Below are positions 18,205-26,471 of a stretch of DNA of 64,000 nucleotides, in pieces (the stretch's first letter is position 1; each line of letters begins with the position of its first letter). Both the position numbers and the translations under genes were made by a program. Source of the DNA: Dysgonomonas sp. UBA7710. GTDB lineage: Bacteria; Bacteroidota; Bacteroidia; Bacteroidales; Dysgonomonadaceae. Location of the stretch: the NCBI RefSeq assembly GCF_002482385.1, contig NZ_DLFW01000023.1, positions 117,690 through 181,689 of the forward strand, written 5' to 3'. The notes beneath the pieces are model-generated. The model saw only the letters and a program-made list of their open reading frames with translations. It did not search any database and was not told the DNA's origin.

Positions 18205-20032
18205 AGCATCACTTATTTTATTTTTTACCCTGATATTTTCAGTTTCCCTGATATCGTGTAAAAATATACAAAGCACGAAGGAAATCACTACTGATGTTCT
18301 GGTTATCGGTGGTACCACCAGTGGCACGTCTGCAGGGATATCTTCTGCTAGAGAAGGTGTTAAAACACTTATAGTAGAAGAAAGCCCGTGGCTCGGGGGT
18401 ATGTTTACAGCTCAGGGTGTTGGAGCCTGCGACGGGAACCACAATTTACATTCGGGTATATGGAATGAGTTCAGAGAAAAACTTCGCAACAGATATGGAG
18501 GTATTGGCGGTGTATGGACAGGCTGGGTGAGCAATACGTTATTCGAGCCCCATGTAGGTGACAGTATTTTCAAATCGATGGCTGCGACCGAAAAAGATTT
18601 GACGATACTTTATGGTTATTTTCTGGATGATATACTGAAAGAAGGAAATATCGTGAAAGGTGCAGTTTTCAGTAATAGCAAAAATGAAAGACTGATTATA
18701 CATGCCAAAATTACAATCGATGCTACTGACATTGGCGAAAGCCTGAAAATGGCGAAAGCTGATTATAGGCTGGGAATGGATTCAAAGAATGAGACCGGAG
18801 AAAAGGGCGCTCCTGAGCAATCAAACGGTATCGTACAGGATCTGACCTGGGTTGCGATACTGAAAGATTACGGAGAAGGAACAAATAAAACAATCCCTAA
18901 GCCCCAAGGTTATAATCCGGAAATTTTCCATGGTTGTTGCAAAGAAACTGTCGATTCGATACAAATCGACTGCCGGCGAATGCTCGATTATGGAAAAATG
19001 CCGAATAACAAGTATATGATTAACTGGCCTAAATTCGGCAACGATATTTATCTTAACGTAATAGAACTGCCTCGCAAAGAACAGGAAAAAGAACTCCAAA
19101 AAGCGAAAGAACATACGCTCTGTTTTATATATTATATACAGAATGAGTTAGGATTCAAACATCTGGGATTAGCTGATGATGAATTTGATACATCGGACAA
19201 ATTAGCATATAAACCATATCATAGGGAAGGGCGCAGACTTAAAGGATTGTCTTTCCTAACTTTCAACCATGTTGAAAATCCATACGATCAAAAGGAATTA
19301 TTATACAGGACAGGCATATCGGTAGGTGATTATCCGGTCGATCATCATCACGGAAAAAATCCCGAAGCTCCTAAAATAGGTTTCGATCCCGTTCCATCAT
19401 TTAACATTCCGCTAGGGTCTCTTATTCCTGAGACTGTCGATGGCCTGATAGTGTCGGATAAGGCTATTTCTGTATCAAACCTCATCAATGGTTCTACCCG
19501 TCTGCAACCTGTAATCCTGCTTACCGGACAGGCTGCCGGAATTCTGGCGGCATTATCTGTAAAAGAGAATAAACAACCACGCGGGGTATCGGTAAGAAAT
19601 GTCCAATCTGTCTTGCTGGAGAGAAAGGCATACATCATGCCTTTATATGATATTCTGCCGTCCGACCCTGACTTTGAAGCGATACAAAAAGTCAGTGCGA
19701 CCGGAATATTAAAGACAACAGGTGAGCCATTTGGCTGGGCAAACCGCACATGGTTCTATCCGGATACAGCAATCACAGTTGCTGAATTTACAAAAGGGCT
19801 TAATTCTTTCGACCCTGAATCGGAAATTGTAGATGATAATAAACTGCTTACCGAAGATGCAGCCGTTAAATATATTTACCGGATTACGGGACAGGGCAAA
19901 ACCGATGGAAAAGTATATTCAACCAAATCTGTTACAAAACGTGAACTGGCAAGGATATTGGATACATTGCTCAATCCTTTCGGCAAAGAAGTAGGATTTG
20001 ATGGACATTATAAAATGAATAAGAATATGTGA
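18197..20032 (+). CDS. FAD-dependent oxidoreductase, exported lipoprotein
   Basis: A 611-residue protein with a lipoprotein-like signal (SLISCKN). The Rossmann dinucleotide-binding segment is VLVIGGTTSGTSAGISSAREG followed by LIVEESPWLGG, and the middle contains DATDIGESLKMA. The C-terminal side has GLIVSDKAISVS and a helical tail. This matches the FAD-dependent oxidoreductases commonly found in Bacteroidales glycan loci, some of which are misnamed xanthan lyase. The reaction is unknown; oxidation of a sugar or a small cyclic compound is possible. Export of a flavoprotein implies Tat-independent periplasmic FAD loading. It overlaps the upstream SGNH gene and precedes the broken acyltransferase. 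Confidence 0.75.
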   Translation: MNKASLILFFTLIFSVSLISCKNIQSTKEITTDVLVIGGTTSGTSAGISSAREGVKTLIVEESPWLGGMFTAQGVGACDGNHNLHSGIWNEFREKLRNRYGGIGGVWTGWVSNTLFEPHVGDSIFKSMAATEKDLTILYGYFLDDILKEGNIVKGAVFSNSKNERLIIHAKITIDATDIGESLKMAKADYRLGMDSKNETGEKGAPEQSNGIVQDLTWVAILKDYGEGTNKTIPKPQGYNPEIFHGCCKETVDSIQIDCRRMLDYGKMPNNKYMINWPKFGNDIYLNVIELPRKEQEKELQKAKEHTLCFIYYIQNELGFKHLGLADDEFDTSDKLAYKPYHREGRRLKGLSFLTFNHVENPYDQKELLYRTGISVGDYPVDHHHGKNPEAPKIGFDPVPSFNIPLGSLIPETVDGLIVSDKAISVSNLINGSTRLQPVILLTGQAAGILAALSVKENKQPRGVSVRNVQSVLLERKAYIMPLYDILPSDPDFEAIQKVSATGILKTTGEPFGWANRTWFYPDTAITVAEFTKGLNSFDPESEIVDDNKLLTEDAAVKYIYRITGQGKTDGKVYSTKSVTKRELARILDTLLNPFGKEVGFDGHYKMNKNM

Positions 20033-20090
20033 AACGAGGTTGAAACAGATATGTGCAACGGTGGCATACTAAGATAAATTCAACAAAAGG

Positions 20091-20450
20091 ATGGATAACG
20101 ACAGGCCATATGCACTGAGAGGATATGCCATTGTGACAATGGTTTTGTCGGGAGCCGTAGTCTGCGGCATCCTGCCCGGATGGATGTATCATGCACAGAT
20201 ACTTCCTCCAACCCATGTATTCTATCCCGCAGCACCGGGTATAACATGGGCCGATTTAGCCTTCCCCTTTTTCGTGTTTGCTATGGGTTCAGCATTGCCT
20301 TTTTCTATCAGGAAGAGCATAGAAAAAGGGGAGTCTAAATTGAAACTGATATACGCCGGACAGAAAAGAAGTATTATAAGGATCGGCTCTATTAATTTAC
20401 CCCCTTTATTTAAAAGTCTTTATCTCTATAGATACATCCTTGAATCCTGA
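20091..20450 (+). pseudogene. truncated DUF5009/heparan-alpha-glucosaminide N-acetyltransferase-like membrane protein
   Basis: The first 95 residues or so look like the start of a DUF5009 (YeiB/NagX-like) membrane acyltransferase: RPYALRGYAIVTMVLSG, GWMYHAQ, PGITWADLAFPFFVFAMG. Family members normally have roughly 370-450 residues and about ten helices. Here the likeness stops near base 20,385, and the frame then runs by chance into the antisense of the 3' end of the GH2 gene. No continuation is seen in this window. The fragment is therefore a remnant, cut when PUL 1 and the xyloglucan locus were joined. It would have been the last gene of PUL 1. Confidence 0.75.
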
Positions 20451-22907
20451 CGATTTCGCTTTTAACATTATATTCCCTCCTTCTTTACCCGATTGTACAA
20501 CAACGAGTGCTTTTCCGCTGAATAATTTACGCGAAGGCTTTTTCAGTGAATTAGAGTCGGTGGGGTCTCCATTATCCGTTCCGGCAATGATACCATTTCC
20601 TTCAATACTGAAGTCTATCAGGTTATCAGCTATAGGTATTGCATTTCCTTCTGTATCCAGTATTTCAACAGTTACGAATGACAGGTCTTTGCCGTCGGCC
20701 TTGATTGTTTGCCTGTCGGCAGTGAGCCTGATGTTTACCGCTTCTCCTGTTGTTTTGACTTCTTTTGTCATAACTTCTCTACCATTTTTATAGGAGATGG
20801 CTTTTAATACGCCTTTTTTGTATGGCACCCGCCAGAATACATGGAATTGATCTTCTATTTTCGATTTTTTTCCTAACGATTTTCCGTTCAGAAATAATTC
20901 TACTTCATCGGCATTGTTGTAGTATGCCCATACATCGACTACCTGCCCTTCCTGCCAGTTCCAGTGAGGGAATATATGCAACACGTTCTTATCAGTCCAT
21001 TCACTCTGATACATATAGTATATATCTTTTCGGAAACCAGCCAGGTCGATGATACCGAAATAAGAACTGCGCGAAGGCCACCAGAATGGAGTCGGTTCGC
21101 CCAGATAATCGAATCCCGTCCATAAATATACACCCGATATATGGTCATATTTTTTCACCAGTCGCCATGTATCTTCATGTGTTGTTCCCCATGGTACATG
21201 GCAATTGTCGTATGACGAGCAGTGGTGTATGGGCCTGTCGAAAGGTTTATCCCATCGTTCGGGCCATATGTTCATGCTATCGGAGGGCATTTGGTAGTAT
21301 CCACGTGACATCAGAGCCGAGGTAGATTCTGTAATAATTAATTTCTGGTTAGGAAACTTTTCATGAAAATCAATCCAATTGTATTCATGGTAATTGAATC
21401 CGATAATATCCATTGCTCCTGAACGAAGTACATGATTAGACGGTTCGGTTTCATTATTACCCGTGGTTATCGGTCGGGTAGGGTCTAGTTTCCTTACTAT
21501 ATCAGCTAACTTAACAGTCAGTAATGAATTTATATGTAATTCTTTCGGATTTACATTTTTCTTGTCTAGTGTGTTAGCGAAGTTTAGCATCATGTTTGCT
21601 TGTTGCAGATCTAATGTGTCGGCATTGATATGCGACCATTGTTCCAGTACTTCATTGCCTATGCACCACATGAATATAGAAGGATGATTTCTGTCCCGTA
21701 GAATGAGGTCCGTCAAATCTCTTTCGTGCCACTCGGGAAAGTATTGAGAATAGTCATAGGGTGATTTTTTCTTTCGCCACATGTCAAAAGTTTCGTCCAT
21801 CACAATAAATCCCATTTTGTCGCAAAGGTCAAGCAGTTCAGGGGCAGGAGGATTGTGTGCCGTGCGAATACCGTTACAGCCCATCTCTTTCAATATTTCC
21901 AGTTGTCGTTCTATAGCACGCGTATTTACAGCTGCTCCCAAACAACCGAGATCGTGATGATTACATACGCCTTTTATTTTGACGGATTTCCCGTTCAGAA
22001 AAAAACCTTTCTCTGCGTCGAATGAAAAGTAGCGTATACCGACCGGTGTTTCGTATTCATCTACAATTTTACCATTCTGTTTTATCTGTGTGATGATTTT
22101 ATATAAATATGGATTTTCTACAGACCAGAGAATGGGGTTATCAATATTTATAGACTGTTCTGTTTCCCCATTGCTTTGTGCTGTTATTGCTATCTTCCGG
22201 TTTGTTTGTGTAAGTTCTCTTCCTTTTGCATCAACAAGTATGGAATAGATATCTGCATTTTGGGATGTTGTTTCCGTGTTGCGGATATTAGTGACGATTT
22301 TTATTTCGGCTTTTTCCTCAGAAACGAGAGGTGTTGTAACATAAGTACCCCAGTGATCTACATGTACAGGATTAACCGTTAACAGCCATACATTACGATA
22401 TATGCCCGAACCCGAGTACCAACGGGAATTTGGCTGTTGGGAATTATCTACCCGTACTGCAATAACATTCTTTTCACCGGACTTTATATATGGAGTGAGA
22501 TCGTAACGGAACGATATATATCCATTGGGCCTTTCACCTAATAGGTGGCCGTTTATCCAGACTTTACTGTTCCAGTAGATACCATCGAAATCAATATAGA
22601 AGCTTTTATTTTCATTCGATTTGTCTATTGTGAATTCTTTTCTATACCAGCCTATGCCTCCGGGCAAAGCACCGCCACCGGGAGTGGACGGATTATTTGC
22701 CGAAAAATCAGCTTCTATACTCCAGTCGTGAGGGAGATTCAATGTTCTCCATTTTGAGTCGTCATATTGGATATTATATGCCAGAGAATCGTCTCCCAGA
22801 CAGAACTTCCAATTTTCTGTAAAATCGGTATTATCCCTCACTTTATCCTGTGTAGTACATGAAAATAAGATTGTGCTTATAATAAGGAGTATGTAATATC
22901 TTTTCAT
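20406..22907 (-). CDS. GH2 beta-galactosidase-type lipoprotein
   Basis: The start at 22907 gives MKRYYILLI with lipobox LFSC; an ATG three codons upstream (22916) is also possible. The layout is typical of GH2: a jelly-roll sugar-binding domain with LPHDWSIE and GGIGWYRKEF, an Ig-like domain, a TIM barrel, then DUF4982-like and invasin/Big-like C-terminal domains. Counted from 22916, the acid/base is Glu422 in CIGNEVLEQW and the nucleophile is Glu530 in IITESTSAL. In a xyloglucan locus the expected role is removal of beta-galactose from side chains. It is the last gene of the minus-strand operon, 126 bases after GH5. Confidence 0.9.
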   Translation of the reverse strand: MKRYYILLIISTILFSCTTQDKVRDNTDFTENWKFCLGDDSLAYNIQYDDSKWRTLNLPHDWSIEADFSANNPSTPGGGALPGGIGWYRKEFTIDKSNENKSFYIDFDGIYWNSKVWINGHLLGERPNGYISFRYDLTPYIKSGEKNVIAVRVDNSQQPNSRWYSGSGIYRNVWLLTVNPVHVDHWGTYVTTPLVSEEKAEIKIVTNIRNTETTSQNADIYSILVDAKGRELTQTNRKIAITAQSNGETEQSINIDNPILWSVENPYLYKIITQIKQNGKIVDEYETPVGIRYFSFDAEKGFFLNGKSVKIKGVCNHHDLGCLGAAVNTRAIERQLEILKEMGCNGIRTAHNPPAPELLDLCDKMGFIVMDETFDMWRKKKSPYDYSQYFPEWHERDLTDLILRDRNHPSIFMWCIGNEVLEQWSHINADTLDLQQANMMLNFANTLDKKNVNPKELHINSLLTVKLADIVRKLDPTRPITTGNNETEPSNHVLRSGAMDIIGFNYHEYNWIDFHEKFPNQKLIITESTSALMSRGYYQMPSDSMNIWPERWDKPFDRPIHHCSSYDNCHVPWGTTHEDTWRLVKKYDHISGVYLWTGFDYLGEPTPFWWPSRSSYFGIIDLAGFRKDIYYMYQSEWTDKNVLHIFPHWNWQEGQVVDVWAYYNNADEVELFLNGKSLGKKSKIEDQFHVFWRVPYKKGVLKAISYKNGREVMTKEVKTTGEAVNIRLTADRQTIKADGKDLSFVTVEILDTEGNAIPIADNLIDFSIEGNGIIAGTDNGDPTDSNSLKKPSRKLFSGKALVVVQSGKEGGNIMLKAKSSGFKDVSIEIKTFK

Positions 22908-22951
22908 AATTTGCATAATTCGATCCAGATAATCGGGAGCAAAGAGAATAA

Positions 22952-22973
22952 AGGCCGGATTGAATTCCGGCCT
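22952..22973 (-). terminator. hairpin between GH5 and GH2
   Basis: AGGCCGGA and TCCGGCCT form a perfect 8-bp stem with a 6-base loop. On the minus strand it is followed by TTTATTCTCTTT, a weak U-rich stretch, so it may partially terminate the operon before GH2. On the plus strand a run of seven T follows eight bases further on. Confidence 0.5.
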
Positions 22974-23042
22974 CTACTTTTTTTGAACTATTATAATTCA
23001 AAAAATCCTTAAAAACCTTCGCCCTAAAAACCTAAAATGTAT

Positions 23043-24515
23043 TTAATTCCCTGCATCTATAATAGCACTGATTGCATCAGTATGTACTTGCTCTCCGGTA
23101 GCCCTGTCGAAAAGGCCTGAAGCTTTATCGCCTGTGATACCACTATCCCAGTAGACGGGCACCATACCGTTTAGCAATGCCGCTTTTGTTATGTAATTCA
23201 AATAGTAATTTCGTGCTTTGATATGATTGGCATAATCCGCAGCAGGAAGTGATGCTCTTAGCGTTGCTGCATATTCACCCAGTATTACGGGGATACCTTT
23301 GTCTACGAAATTTGTTTTCATTTTGGCAAACTGAGAATCGGCCCAGTCTTCCTGTCCCCATGAAGCTGTACCTGTCCCTGTGAAATCTTTTCCCCACAAG
23401 AATACGGAATTGTCTTCTCTCAGGCAGAATTCGTAAGGATCGTAATAGTGAACTTCAGCCATCATACGATTTACTGTGGCATCTGTCGACATTTTCAGGG
23501 AACTTACGGCCAGATCTATATTTGTATTGTAAGCCTGCACAACCAGATTACGCCATGCATTTCGTCCGCCTGTGGCACGTACAGCATCTATGAACGTCTG
23601 ATTGTATGACAATTGTACTTCAATATTCTCTGCCGTAGGTGTACCATATCCTGCATGTACCTCATTAGTTCCTGCAAATAACAAATGCTCGTCATAGTCG
23701 CGGAAATAGATAGCAATTTGTTTCCACAGAGCTTTCTGTTTTTTGTTCACTTCCTCTTGTTTGTTGTATGTCGGATTTTCTTCGAGCCATCCGCCGTCCC
23801 AGTGTATATTGATAATTGCGTACATGTTGTTATCCACACAGTAGTCTACAACTTCTTTTACGCGTGCCAGCCACGAATCTTTTATTTTATATGTGGTCTG
23901 GTCTTCGATATAAGCGTTCCAAGCACATGGTATGCGCACGGTATTGAATCCGGCGGCTTTCACTCCGTCTATCAGCTTTTTCGATGTTTTGGCATTACCC
24001 CAGGTTGTTTCTCCTGCCGAAGTACCGTCTGTTGCTTCAAGTGAGTTTCCCAGATTCCATCCTATTTTCATCTTTGCCGCTAATGCGGGGGCATCACTAT
24101 CCATTCCTGTTTTGTCAGGATCTATATAATCCGGTATCACGGGATCAGGCGTTTTTGCGGCCTGTGTTAGCGTAATCGTAATATTTTCTGCACCTATAGC
24201 AGACAAGATGAATGTGGCGGAGCGAGGTTCTTCTACATCATTTGCTTCTGCCGTTATTGTTACCGAAGCATTGCCTTTTGCTGTCTGTATTGAAGGTTTT
24301 ACCCATGAGTCGGCCGGAAAGTCTATTTTCCAGACAGTGTTCGATGTTATCTCCATTTTGGCAGTGCCGCCATCAGCCTCGAATGGGTAGGAGGTAGGCG
24401 TAGCCGAAATGGAAGCCTCTATGGATGGTTCCGTTACCGGATCATCGTCATCACCGCATGCCCAGAAAAATAAAAGCGAACATAGTAGGATCAATGTATA
24501 TTTGAATATTCTCAT
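23043..24515 (-). CDS. GH5 endo-glucanase (probable endo-xyloglucanase) with BACON domain
   Basis: A 490-residue lipoprotein (FFWACGDDDD, Cys20). Residues 30-115 form a BACON domain (ending in ITITLTQAAK), which acts as a spacer holding the enzyme away from the membrane. The GH5 barrel follows with KIGWNLGNSLEA, IPCAWNAYI, INIHWDGGW, acid/base Glu285 in FAGTNEVHAG and nucleophile Glu414 in VILGEYAA. The pattern fits subfamily GH5_4, which includes the endo-xyloglucanase of the Bacteroides ovatus xyloglucan locus, also BACON-linked. It is probably the surface enzyme that makes the first cuts in xyloglucan. The neighbouring glycan-binding lipoprotein and SusC/D support this. Confidence 0.88.
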   Translation of the reverse strand: MRIFKYTLILLCSLLFFWACGDDDDPVTEPSIEASISATPTSYPFEADGGTAKMEITSNTVWKIDFPADSWVKPSIQTAKGNASVTITAEANDVEEPRSATFILSAIGAENITITLTQAAKTPDPVIPDYIDPDKTGMDSDAPALAAKMKIGWNLGNSLEATDGTSAGETTWGNAKTSKKLIDGVKAAGFNTVRIPCAWNAYIEDQTTYKIKDSWLARVKEVVDYCVDNNMYAIINIHWDGGWLEENPTYNKQEEVNKKQKALWKQIAIYFRDYDEHLLFAGTNEVHAGYGTPTAENIEVQLSYNQTFIDAVRATGGRNAWRNLVVQAYNTNIDLAVSSLKMSTDATVNRMMAEVHYYDPYEFCLREDNSVFLWGKDFTGTGTASWGQEDWADSQFAKMKTNFVDKGIPVILGEYAATLRASLPAADYANHIKARNYYLNYITKAALLNGMVPVYWDSGITGDKASGLFDRATGEQVHTDAISAIIDAGN

Positions 24516-24603
24516 GTTGTCAGAAATTTCGTTTTTATGTTTACAAGAAAAGGGAAACTTACCCGGAATACCTAAAACAAATATCCCGGGATAGTTTCAA
24601 CTA

Positions 24604-26415
24604 TTATTTAAGAATATAATGATATGCTGTATATTCATCCTCTTTTGACTTCACTCCCAACCAGAATCCATCAGTATCTACATTGGTGAAAGTACCTCTT
24701 ATCCATTTGTATGTAGGGCCTGTTACAGGTAGCCATGAGCCTGCTCCTTCGAAAGCCGGTAAGCCTGTCTCTGATATGGTTACTGTCATGTTTTCGGCAT
24801 CCAGGACACATGGTGAGGTAGTTGTTGCACCGCCCTGTGTTTTGGAGAAAGTGACGCTACCATCAGCATTTTGTGTGAATGTTATTGACGCGTTTTGTGC
24901 AGAAGCAATTGTCGTTGCATCCCAATACCATCCATCCTGAGTCCCGGCGACAGTCCATCCTCCTTCTCCTTTGAGGTTTGTCCAGTCTACCGGCCAGTTT
25001 GTATCTATTTTGAATGTTTTTGAACCTGTTCCGCATAAGGCTTTTTTCATGGCCTTGTTCACATCCACTTCGTTACCAGTATTACCTACTATAAAGTGAT
25101 ATACCATATACTGAGGTTCGTTAGCATCTCTGTTACCAAACCATATACCGCTAACGCTACCCATGACATCATGTTCTATTTTTACAATCTTCCATTGGTT
25201 GGTAGCAGTAGTGGATATATTAACCCAGCCTACAACAGGGAAATTAGGAATAGCATCTTTGAATGTTATCGTATTTGTACTTTGCTTGTTGGTATATGTG
25301 CCTTCTGTTTCTGTACCATCATTCTCCCTAATTGTTACCTTTCCGTCTTTTGTAAATGTGATGGCACATCCGGCAATATTAGCAGCAGCCGCGGCATTAT
25401 AGCCTGTCCAGTCAGGATAATCTTCTATACTGTTCCAGTCGTTCATCAGGTTACCGTTGAGGTCAGACCAGTTGAAAGGAGTATTTGTGTCCACAACCCA
25501 TGTTTTGGAGGATGTAACAGATAATATCTCCGATTGGTCGCCAAAATTGAAATTAGGATCAGGAACATCTTCCGGTACATAATTGTCTGCATATGTTTTG
25601 GATACATAGTTGAAAATGTAGTACCATGGGCCTTCCGAGTTTGTACGCATAATGGCCAGTCTCATCTGATTTTCGTTAAGACGAAGTATTTTAATGTTTG
25701 AAGTCCAATTAGATGCATTATCAATGAATGAGGCCAGACGAATAACCGATGCATTAGATGTTGTCAGAGTATGGGTAGATGCATTCAGGAAGTAGGTGCC
25801 GCTTTCATTGCCACCCGATTCGTTGGGTTTCACTGTAGTAAGGTATGGCCCGCCTTTGAGGCTGAAAGTCATAGTTGCGGCTAAATCGGCCTCTGTTTGT
25901 CCCACATCGCCCGGTTCCCAGTTTGGAGTGAAGTTTTCATATTCCTGGGTAGCAGACGGATCGGCATATCCCATAGGTCCCGAAGCCAGTCCGTATTTAC
26001 CGGTATCCAGTATCCATGTTTTTTCATTATCCACACCTCCGCAAAGCGCCGTCCATAGGGGATCGTCTACATAGCTGAGGTTTGTGGTTGTGATGGTAAT
26101 ATTTATGGCATCGGCCTCTACTATACCTCCACCGCTCAACACACCGTATTGAAATGTATATGTTCCCGGAAAAGCGATGTAGAGAGTATCCTTTACCCGT
26201 ATCGATTTCCCGTATGGGGTAGACCATGTAGGGGTAAATCCCGTATTAAGGCTCTCCATGATAATCATATTCGGATCTTCGGGATTCTGTAATATCGTGT
26301 ATTTCAGTTCATCTTTAGAGATGTTTGCACCCATCTCGTATTTGTCTGGGGTACAGTATGCAAAGAGGAATACCAGTCCCAACAATGTATATAATAGTCT
26401 CAAATTATTTTTCAT
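24604..26415 (-). CDS. surface glycan-binding lipoprotein with three repeated modules (SusE/F position)
   Basis: A 603-residue lipoprotein (VFLFAYC). After an Ig/PKD-like domain (about 25-110) there are three related modules beginning near residues 128, 305 and 470. Each opens with a strand of the type KTWxxDT: KTWILDTG, KTWVVDTN, KTFKIDTN. Modules 2 and 3 share PFNWSDLNG and PVDWTNLKG, and all are rich in Trp. No catalytic motif is visible. Position directly after susD and before GH5 is that of surface glycan-binding proteins in xyloglucan loci, so it probably holds the polysaccharide at the cell surface. The repeat suggests several binding sites. I do not recognise a named family. Confidence 0.7.
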   Translation of the reverse strand: MKNNLRLLYTLLGLVFLFAYCTPDKYEMGANISKDELKYTILQNPEDPNMIIMESLNTGFTPTWSTPYGKSIRVKDTLYIAFPGTYTFQYGVLSGGGIVEADAINITITTTNLSYVDDPLWTALCGGVDNEKTWILDTGKYGLASGPMGYADPSATQEYENFTPNWEPGDVGQTEADLAATMTFSLKGGPYLTTVKPNESGGNESGTYFLNASTHTLTTSNASVIRLASFIDNASNWTSNIKILRLNENQMRLAIMRTNSEGPWYYIFNYVSKTYADNYVPEDVPDPNFNFGDQSEILSVTSSKTWVVDTNTPFNWSDLNGNLMNDWNSIEDYPDWTGYNAAAAANIAGCAITFTKDGKVTIRENDGTETEGTYTNKQSTNTITFKDAIPNFPVVGWVNISTTATNQWKIVKIEHDVMGSVSGIWFGNRDANEPQYMVYHFIVGNTGNEVDVNKAMKKALCGTGSKTFKIDTNWPVDWTNLKGEGGWTVAGTQDGWYWDATTIASAQNASITFTQNADGSVTFSKTQGGATTTSPCVLDAENMTVTISETGLPAFEGAGSWLPVTGPTYKWIRGTFTNVDTDGFWLGVKSKEDEYTAYHYILK

Positions 26416-26471
26416 AATATACTTATTATTTTTTATGTATTAACACGGTAATAAATAGGTCTGCGACCTTA

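Noticed and set aside
18197..20032. Xanthan lyase
   Set aside because: This name circulates for similar proteins, but the sequence shows an FAD-binding Rossmann oxidoreductase and no polysaccharide-lyase features.
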